Assembly: GCA_964432595.1 (NCBI GenBank)
Contig: CAYSOF010000049.1
Location: 1-9,401, forward strand
Reading direction: 5' to 3'
DNA: 9,401 nt
Source of the DNA: DASYLJ01 sp964432595
Lineage (GTDB): Bacteria; Desulfobacterota; Binatia; DP-6
Position 1 is the first letter of the stretch; every line of letters starts with the position of its first letter. Positions 1 to 4,569 of this stretch are shown one piece after another. The position numbers were made by a program, and so were the translations under genes. The notes beneath the pieces were generated by a model, which worked only from the letters and a program-made list of their open reading frames with translations, did not search any database and had not been told where the DNA came from.

Positions 1-109
1 CGACGAAAAAAAGATCCAGAGAACGGGCACATGCGCTTAAGTGAGTGGCATTGGGGTTCGCCGGCCGCGGCACACGGGTAGCGCGGAAACGCCGGTTACG
101 AGAATCTTC
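1..109. other. Left-edge stretch without an identifiable gene
   Basis: There is no recognisable gene here. One plus-strand frame is open from the first base for 26 codons and stops at TAG 79-81. It could be the tail of a gene running in from the left, but such a short open frame is uninformative at this GC content, and the other two plus frames also stop within about 45 bases. A run of seven A (6-12) would read as a T tract on the minus strand, but I see no convincing GC stem just upstream of it on that strand, so I do not call a terminator. The first 60 bases are less GC-rich than the genes, as expected for intergenic DNA. Confidence 0.4.
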
Positions 110-134
110 CGAGCCGAGACATGGTCTCGGCTCG
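110..134 (-). terminator. Perfect 11-bp hairpin just past the dodecin stop
   Basis: Bases 110-120 are an exact reverse complement of 124-134, separated by a 3-base loop (121-123). The structure begins four bases beyond the dodecin stop codon on the minus strand, where a transcription terminator or a 3'-end stabilising hairpin would sit. No T run follows it on the minus strand (the next bases are GGAAGATTCT), so it is not a textbook intrinsic terminator. Confidence 0.45.
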
Positions 135-138
135 AGTA

Positions 139-348
139 CTACCCTTCGTATTTGAAGCTGAGCTTCACCTTCGCGCGGTAGGCCCGCACCTGTCCGTCCT
201 CGATCTGGAGATCGAGCTCCGAGATCTCGGCGATGCGCAGGTCGCGCAACGACTGCGACGCGCGCGCGACGGCCGCGGACGCCGCTTTCTCCCAGGACTC
301 GGTGCTCGTTCCGACCAGCTCGATGATCTTGTAGACACTCTCGGCCAT
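139..348 (-). CDS. Dodecin-family protein lacking the flavin-stacking Trp
   Basis: A 69-residue protein of normal dodecin length, starting with the family signature VYKIIELVGTSTESWEKAA (residues 5-23) and ending in the usual beta strands (IEDGQVRAYRAKVKLSF, 49-65). Dodecins form hollow cytoplasmic dodecamers; flavin-binding members store or buffer FMN, riboflavin or related flavins by sandwiching them between tryptophans. In the flavin-binding consensus the segment after LRxLR begins Trp-Phe; here it is Ile39-Ala40, and the nearby Gln is Leu45. The fold is therefore clear, but flavin binding is doubtful. Related dodecin-fold proteins have been described as binding other ligands. A strong AGGAGG eight bases upstream fixes the ATG start. 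It lies 71 bp downstream of the acetoacetate-decarboxylase-family gene on the same strand, so the two may be co-transcribed. A perfect hairpin follows the stop. Confidence 0.93.
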   Translation of the reverse strand: MAESVYKIIELVGTSTESWEKAASAAVARASQSLRDLRIAEISELDLQIEDGQVRAYRAKVKLSFKYEG

Positions 349-356
349 CGGTCGTT

Positions 357-362
357 CCTCCT
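357..362 (-). promoter_or_regulatory. Shine-Dalgarno of the dodecin gene
   Basis: The minus strand reads AGGAGG with an 8-base spacer to the ATG at 348. This is a consensus ribosome-binding site and it decides the dodecin start. The remaining gap up to base 419 shows no convincing promoter. Confidence 0.8.
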
Positions 363-419
363 CTGGGTTGTGAGGCTCCTATGCCCCAGAACGCCGGAGA
401 GGGGAACCCACCCCGCGGG

Positions 420-1175
420 TCACAGGCGCTGCGGCGCTTCGAACGACGCATGCATGTGCTCGATCGACGTCGACATGAGCGCGCGCTTCGGCAGCCCCAA
501 CGAGCGGAGCTCGTCCGCGATCGGATGACGCCCGAGGACGACGCTCGCGCCGCCGAGCCGCATGCCGACGCCCTCGCCACCCATGACCGACGGCGTCCGC
601 CACAGCACGCCGTCGCGCACCGCGAGTGCGTCCTGCGGCACGTCCGGCATGCGGCCGCGGCCGCCGCGCTTCACCGAGAGCGTGAGCACGTGCACGCCGT
701 CGACGATCAGCGTGCATTCCCGCTGACCGCCCTCGTCGCGAAACTCGATCTGGTCGACCGTCTTCGGGAAGCCCCAGATGTCGGCACCCGCGTCGCGCGA
801 GAAGCTCGTCGTGACCGGCAGGCGATGGATGTACCCGGCGAGCTCATGGCGGCGGAACGCCTGCACGAGCCCGACGAGCGGCGTCGGCCGCCGGCGGGCG
901 ACCGTGGCGAAGAACGTGATCGCCACCTCGTTGTAGCGGCCGAGGTCGTTGTCGACGTACTCGACGGCGGCGAGCACGCAGAGGCTGCGTCCGGGCAGCA
1001 GCTCGGGCGATTGCAGCGCCGGGTGCGTCATCAGCCGATGCACGCCCGCGGTCGGCACGACGAACATGGCAGTCACCGAGACGGCGTCGCGCACCACGAC
1101 CGGCACGGTGACCGTCCTGCCCTGCACGACGAAGCTCCGCGGCGTGCCCCCATCGAGCATCTGGCCGGAGGCCAT
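420..1175 (-). CDS. Acetoacetate decarboxylase superfamily protein
   Basis: A 251-residue protein with the acetoacetate decarboxylase (ADC) fold. The decisive motif is DIWGFPKTV (132-140), which aligns with the ADC segment carrying the Schiff-base lysine, so Lys138 is the expected catalytic residue. GRYNEV (79-84) supplies Glu83, matching the conserved active-site acid. The C-terminal STSIEHMHASF segment (about 236-246) is typical of bacterial ADC-like proteins. True ADC has two adjacent lysines at the active site; here the second is Thr139, so the substrate and reaction may differ. Some ADC-like homologues do aldol or dehydratase-type chemistry through the same Schiff base. No signal peptide is seen, so it is probably cytoplasmic. 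The start is supported by AGGAGG at 1180-1185. It is divergent from the SRAP gene and upstream of the dodecin. The family assignment is firm; acetoacetate as substrate is not. Confidence 0.88.
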   Translation of the reverse strand: MASGQMLDGGTPRSFVVQGRTVTVPVVVRDAVSVTAMFVVPTAGVHRLMTHPALQSPELLPGRSLCVLAAVEYVDNDLGRYNEVAITFFATVARRRPTPLVGLVQAFRRHELAGYIHRLPVTTSFSRDAGADIWGFPKTVDQIEFRDEGGQRECTLIVDGVHVLTLSVKRGGRGRMPDVPQDALAVRDGVLWRTPSVMGGEGVGMRLGGASVVLGRHPIADELRSLGLPKRALMSTSIEHMHASFEAPQRL

Positions 1176-1179
1176 GGCG

Positions 1180-1185
1180 CCTCCT
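1180..1185 (-). promoter_or_regulatory. Shine-Dalgarno of the ADC-family gene
   Basis: The minus strand reads AGGAGG, four bases before the ATG at 1175. The spacing is slightly short but workable, and it supports this start. The site is also the left arm of the near-palindrome at 1181-1198. Confidence 0.65.
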
Positions 1186-1198
1186 ACGGCCGGAGGAG
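1181..1198. promoter_or_regulatory. Near-perfect 18-bp palindrome between divergent ADC-family and SRAP genes
   Basis: CTCCTACGGCCGGAGGAG is self-complementary except for one A/G pair (1186/1193). It lies in the 55-bp spacer between the two divergent genes. The right arm, GGAGGAG at 1192-1198, is a good Shine-Dalgarno for the plus strand. The left arm is the Shine-Dalgarno of the minus-strand gene. The symmetry may simply reflect two opposed ribosome sites, or it may be an operator; the sequence alone cannot decide. Confidence 0.4.
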
Positions 1199-1230
1199 CG
1201 TTGGTGTCAATGTACCGCTACACTTCGTGC

Positions 1231-1863
1231 ATGTGTGGGCGCATGGTGCGCACGAGCCCCGCGGAGGCGCTGGCGACGGAGCTCGGCATCGCGCCGCCGG
1301 CGGACCTCGACCTGCGCCCGCGCTGGAACGTGCGGCCCGGGGAGGACGTGCTCGCGATCGTGCGCGCCGGTGCCGCGTTGCGGGCGGGCTGGCTGCGCTG
1401 GGGGCTCATGCCCGCCTCGCCGCGGCCGGCGATCAACGCGCGCATCGAGACGGCCGCCACGCGGCCGGCGTTCCGGCGCGCGTTCGCGCACCGCCGTTGC
1501 CTCGTCGTCGCCGACGGATTCTACGAGTGGCAGCGCGCCGACGGCCGGCGCAGCACGCCGTGGTTCGTGCGGCTGCGCTCGGCGCGGCCGATGACGTTCG
1601 CCGGACTGTGGGAGCGCTGGCATCCGCCCGACGGCACGCCCGTCGTCACGTGCGCGGTGCTCACGTGCCCGTCGAACGCGCTCGTTGCGCCGATTCACGA
1701 TCGCATGCCGGTGATCGTGGCGCCCGCCGCGCGCGACGCCTGGCTCGCGCACGAGGACGTCGCGCTGGGGCCGTACCCGGCCGAGCTGCTCGAGGCGTGG
1801 CCGGTGTCGCCGCTCGTCAACACGGCCGACGCCGACGGCCCCGAGCTGCTACGCCGCGTTTGA
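1231..1863 (+). CDS. SRAP domain protein (YedK/HMCES-type abasic-site DNA-protein crosslinker)
   Basis: SRAP proteins bind abasic sites in single-stranded DNA and protect them by a thiazolidine crosslink through the N-terminal Cys left after Met removal. This 210-residue protein begins MCGRM and carries the full active-site set: Cys2, Asn69 in INAR (68-71), Glu99 in GFYEW (96-100) and His156 in IHDRMP (155-160), with the early RWNVRPG motif at 31-37. The length is normal for bacterial SRAP. I chose ATG 1231 because it exposes Cys2, although no Shine-Dalgarno precedes it. A strong GGAGGAG at 1192-1198 instead serves in-frame GTG 1204 or ATG 1210, which would add 9 or 7 residues before the MCGR. 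A TACACT at 1219-1224 is placed exactly for a leaderless transcript starting at 1231. The gene ends by overlapping the convergent lipase by 15 bp. No SOS-box-like operator was recognised. Confidence 0.93.
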   Translation: MCGRMVRTSPAEALATELGIAPPADLDLRPRWNVRPGEDVLAIVRAGAALRAGWLRWGLMPASPRPAINARIETAATRPAFRRAFAHRRCLVVADGFYEWQRADGRRSTPWFVRLRSARPMTFAGLWERWHPPDGTPVVTCAVLTCPSNALVAPIHDRMPVIVAPAARDAWLAHEDVALGPYPAELLEAWPVSPLVNTADADGPELLRRV

Positions 1864-2970
1864 GCACAGGAAGTCGGCGACCGACGTCCACAGCGCGTCG
1901 AATGCGGGGCCGTCGAACCCGGTGCCCGTCGTCAGCCAGTCGACGTGCGGCGGCACGGACGTGGGGTCGCCGAAGTGACCGAGCACGTCGAGATGATCGG
2001 CGCGCGTCGCGTGCAGCACGCGTCCCCACACCTGCGAGCGCGTCGGCACCACGCCGTCGTTCGCGTCGGCGTCCGGGATGTCGCCGTAGGCGGCGCGTAG
2101 CGCGTTCGCCTGCGCGTCGCCGAGCGGCGCCACCTGCTCGGGCGGCGTGCGTGTCAGCCGGTGCAGCGCCTGGTAGACGACGTGCGTCGCGTGCGCCGAC
2201 GGGTCCAGGCCGACCTCGAGCGTCGAGCCGACGCCGGGCGTCCGCGCGCGCGCGACGACGTCGCCGTAGCGCGTGCCGGGCCGGTCGCGCGCGAGCGCGT
2301 TGAAGACGGCCATGCTCTCCGGCATCAGCTGCGGCAGCAACGCCTGGTCCTTCTCGACCTCGCCGAAGAAGAGCCCGAGCGCCTCGCGACGGTCGGGCGA
2401 GAGGTCGGACAGCAGCTGCGTGAAGAGCTCGTCGAGGAGCACGCTGTTCAGCCCGAGGCGGCCGTCGACGTTCGCGAACGCCGTGCCGAGCCCGAGCAGC
2501 GCCGACAGCGGCAGATGGCCGACGCGGAGCAGGTAGACGGTGCTCAGCGAGAGCAGGCGCAGCAGCCGCTGTCCGAGCAGGCTCGCGAAGAACCCGGCGA
2601 GCGGCGTGCCGTGGTGCGGCGTCGCGACGGTCACGACCGAGCGCACGCGCGCGGCGATCGGCGCGGGGTCGATCGCCGACGGCAGCACGACGTCGGGCGT
2701 GCAGAGGAGCCGGCAGTCGAGGCCGCCGCTCGAGTGGCCGATCAGGTGCAGCGGGCCGTCGTCGGGCAGCGTCGTCGCCATCGTCTCGAGGAGGACGGAC
2801 GCGCGGCGGGGCAGGGACGCGGTCGGCGACGTGCGGACGACCTGCACGTCGACGGTCTCGCCGCGCTCGGCGAAGAGCGTCGGGAGGATCTCGAGGACGT
2901 GCGAGAAGTAGCGGAGGTCGCCGAGATTGGCGAAGCCGAAGAAGCCGGGAACGAGCCAGACGTGATGCAC
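1849..2970 (-). CDS. Lipase-like alpha/beta hydrolase
   Basis: A 373-residue serine hydrolase of the bacterial triacylglycerol lipase/esterase type. It opens with a beta strand and oxyanion loop (VWLVPGFFGF, 4-13). The nucleophile elbow is GHSSGG (78-83), making Ser80 the nucleophile. TPHHGTP (117-123) is the typical lipase loop following the next strand. NDGVVP (304-309) gives the acid Asp305, and DHLD (325-328) gives the probable catalytic His326. The hydrophobic stretch at about 124-165 may be a lid or interfacial segment rather than a membrane span. No signal peptide is visible, so it is probably cytoplasmic; the natural ester substrate is unknown. The start codon is GTG, constrained by an in-frame TGA ten codons upstream, and no clear ribosome site is present. 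It follows the copper-monooxygenase-like gene by 41 bp on the same strand and overlaps the SRAP gene tail to tail. Confidence 0.88.
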   Translation of the reverse strand: MHHVWLVPGFFGFANLGDLRYFSHVLEILPTLFAERGETVDVQVVRTSPTASLPRRASVLLETMATTLPDDGPLHLIGHSSGGLDCRLLCTPDVVLPSAIDPAPIAARVRSVVTVATPHHGTPLAGFFASLLGQRLLRLLSLSTVYLLRVGHLPLSALLGLGTAFANVDGRLGLNSVLLDELFTQLLSDLSPDRREALGLFFGEVEKDQALLPQLMPESMAVFNALARDRPGTRYGDVVARARTPGVGSTLEVGLDPSAHATHVVYQALHRLTRTPPEQVAPLGDAQANALRAAYGDIPDADANDGVVPTRSQVWGRVLHATRADHLDVLGHFGDPTSVPPHVDWLTTGTGFDGPAFDALWTSVADFLCSNAA

Positions 2971-2990
2971 CGGTGCGGCTGTAGCACCGG
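2970..2990 (-). promoter_or_regulatory. Intercistronic hairpin covering the lipase start
   Basis: Bases 2970-2976 (CCGGTGC) pair perfectly with 2984-2990 (GCACCGG) around a 7-base loop. The structure lies between the copper-monooxygenase-like gene and the lipase and includes the first base of the lipase GTG start. A stable RNA hairpin here could limit lipase translation or mark an RNA-processing site. At this GC content a 7-bp stem can also arise by chance. Confidence 0.3.
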
Positions 2991-3011
2991 CGCCTCACGG
3001 CGGCCAGCCGC

Positions 3012-3971
3012 TCAGTTCCGGACGTCGACCGTGACGACGTGATCCTTCTGGACGCACGTCATGAACTCGTTCGTGCCGACGGTCGGGTAGTAGAACGCGA
3101 ACAGGTTGCAGTGCTCGTTGCGGTCGGTGAACGGGCCGAACACCAGGTCGTCGTCGGTGTCGTTGTCGTAGGTGCACGTCCACTCGATGCCGGGCACGTT
3201 CGCCATCTCGCCCTCGCCCCAGCGCTTGAACGCCGGGTCCTTGTAGCCCGTGGCGTGGTAGATCTCGGGGCCGGTCGTCGTGCCGTCCCAGATGTTCGCG
3301 GTGAACTCCTTGCCGCGGAAGTGGTAGTGGCCCGTCAGTGCGAGCAGGTTCACCGGCTTCGGAAACACGCAGCGGGTGGTGGCGGTGGCCGTGCTGTGCG
3401 CCGGGACGAACACGTCCTTGTCCTGCCCGAACAGCGAGCCCGCGTACGACGTGACCTCCTCCTCGGGAATCGAGTAGAGGTTCATCACGGCCCAGCCGTC
3501 GGGCGGCGACTTCAAGAGGCCGTTGTCGACGAAGTGCGTCTGCGCGGCGAGCTGCTCGCCCGCCTTGAAGTGGAACGCGATCCCGGGCGGCAGCTGCCAG
3601 TTGAGGAGCACGCTCTGGCTCGCGAGGATCAGCTGCCACACCTCGAAGTCGAGCGCGAAGTTGCAGGTTTCGTGACCGTCCTCGAGGTTCATCGTCGAGT
3701 CGTGCGGACGGTAGAGGTGGATGTGATGGCTGCCGCCGCGGACCTTGATCTTCACGCGGTTCACCGCGAGGTCCTTCTTGCTGGGCAGCTTCATGTAGGT
3801 GCACTCGGTCGACTCGTCGCCCCGGGGCACCGCGACCGGTCCGACGGTGATCTGCGTGCCGTCCTTCGGCTTCCGCATGCGGAGCCTCTTGCCCCTGGCC
3901 TCGCTCGACCCGGCCATGGCCAGGCACAGCACACCGGCCAGGACGGCCGCCGTCACGCGTCGGTGTCGCAT
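3012..3971 (-). CDS. Secreted copper type II monooxygenase-like (PHM/DBH-fold) protein
   Basis: A 319-residue protein with a signal peptide (residues 1 to about 25: basic start, hydrophobic core 8-20, cleavage after SEA), so it acts outside the cytoplasm. The mature part matches the two-domain fold of peptidylglycine hydroxylating monooxygenase (PHM) and dopamine beta-hydroxylase. First copper site: His82-His83 (SHHIHLY) and His146 (QTHF). Second site: His215 and His217 (GHYHFRG). These correspond to PHM His107/108, 172, 242 and 244 with nearly identical spacing. Cys57/103, 201/306 and 266/288 fall where PHM disulphides lie. The last ligand, Met314 in PHM, is His287 here, in NEHCNLFAFYYP. Family members hydroxylate substrates using O2 and a reductant such as ascorbate; the substrate here is unknown. 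I chose the start at 3971 because it begins the signal peptide; the frame extends upstream into gloA antisense-free sequence but with poor composition. No clear ribosome site is seen. Confidence 0.82.
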   Translation of the reverse strand: MRHRRVTAAVLAGVLCLAMAGSSEARGKRLRMRKPKDGTQITVGPVAVPRGDESTECTYMKLPSKKDLAVNRVKIKVRGGSHHIHLYRPHDSTMNLEDGHETCNFALDFEVWQLILASQSVLLNWQLPPGIAFHFKAGEQLAAQTHFVDNGLLKSPPDGWAVMNLYSIPEEEVTSYAGSLFGQDKDVFVPAHSTATATTRCVFPKPVNLLALTGHYHFRGKEFTANIWDGTTTGPEIYHATGYKDPAFKRWGEGEMANVPGIEWTCTYDNDTDDDLVFGPFTDRNEHCNLFAFYYPTVGTNEFMTCVQKDHVVTVDVRN

Positions 3972-4092
3972 GGCGTCGGCAGGGAGCAAGGTTCGTACCC
4001 CGCAATCCCGCCCACGGGCCGCGGATCGCCGCGCATCGGCGCGACGCGGACCGTGCCGTCCTGCACGACCGCGGTACGAGTGCACGGAACCG

Positions 4093-4488
4093 TCAGTCGG
4101 CCCTGCCGCGCAGCTGGATGAGCTCGATCTTGTAGCCGTCCGGGTCCTCGATGAACGCGATCTCCGATCCGCCATGTTTCATGGGACCCGGCTCCCGGAC
4201 GATTCGCGCGCCCTTGGCCCGCAGGGCCTCACAGGTGGCGTAGATGTCCTCCACCCCGAGCGCCACGTGGCCGAACGCATCGCCGAGCGTGTACGCGGCG
4301 GTGTCCCAGTTGTGGGTCAGCTCGAGGACCGTGTGCTGGTCCTCCTCGCCGAAGCCGACGAAGGCCAGCGTGAAGCGGCCGCTCGGGTAATCCTTCCGTC
4401 GCAGGAGACGCATCCCGAGGACTTCGCAGTAGAAAGCCAGCGACCGCTCGAGGTCGCCCACCCGCAGCATGGTGTGCAGCATCCGCAT
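4093..4488 (-). CDS. gloA: Glyoxalase I (lactoylglutathione lyase)
   Basis: A 131-residue short-form glyoxalase I, close to the E. coli length of 135. It converts the methylglyoxal-glutathione hemithioacetal to S-lactoylglutathione in the cytoplasm, the first step of methylglyoxal detoxification. The protein begins MRMLHTMLRVGDLERSLAFY, a classic GloA start. The four metal ligands fall at the same numbers as in the E. coli enzyme: His5, Glu56 (HTVLEL), His74 (FGHVA) and Glu122 (YKIELIQ). The short form without the loop insertions suggests the Ni/Co-dependent class. I chose ATG 4488 because it places His5 correctly; the open frame continues far upstream but only as antisense of the FAD gene. 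It is divergent from the FAD oxidoreductase across 81 bp, and the copper-monooxygenase-like gene lies 121 bp downstream on the same strand. No glyoxalase II gene is in the window. Confidence 0.95.
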   Translation of the reverse strand: MRMLHTMLRVGDLERSLAFYCEVLGMRLLRRKDYPSGRFTLAFVGFGEEDQHTVLELTHNWDTAAYTLGDAFGHVALGVEDIYATCEALRAKGARIVREPGPMKHGGSEIAFIEDPDGYKIELIQLRGRAD

Positions 4489-4569
4489 GGTCGGACGGCT
4501 AGCAGAGGGGTCCCGACGCGTCGAGGCAGTTGTATCCTTCGCGGCGATTTTTTGGTTATTGTCCCGCCG
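4489..4569. promoter_or_regulatory. Divergent promoter region between gloA and the FAD oxidoreductase gene
   Basis: This 81-bp spacer should hold promoters for both directions. AT content rises locally at 4543-4560, including six T in a row (4548-4553). A perfect 10-bp palindrome, CGACGCGTCG, sits at 4514-4523 and could be an operator. A plus-strand TTGTAT (4530-4535) is a possible -35, with only a weak -10 (GGTTAT, 4554-4559). On the minus strand TACAAC (4534-4529) is a possible -10 for gloA. None of these boxes is strong, and neither gene has a clear Shine-Dalgarno. Confidence 0.4.

Noticed and set aside
1..60. T7 tract on the minus strand (12-6) as a terminator
   Set aside because: No convincing GC-rich stem immediately precedes it on that strand.
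121..528. Plus-strand 135-codon frame starting at ATG 121
   Set aside because: Its start is the loop of the hairpin and it is antisense to the dodecin gene, which has a consensus ribosome site and family motifs.
949..1230. 94-residue N-terminal extension of the SRAP reading frame
   Set aside because: It runs antisense through the ADC-family gene and would bury the catalytic Cys2; the MCGR start at 1231 fits the family.
381..2303. Long plus-strand open frame of 640 codons
   Set aside because: It is Arg/His/Ala-rich low-complexity translation antisense to the ADC-family and lipase genes and across SRAP; high GC removes stops in such frames.
3972..4175. 68-residue N-terminal extension of the copper-monooxygenase-like frame
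   Set aside because: The extension is Arg/Ser-rich, overlaps the gloA 3' end in another frame, and would place the clear signal peptide internally.
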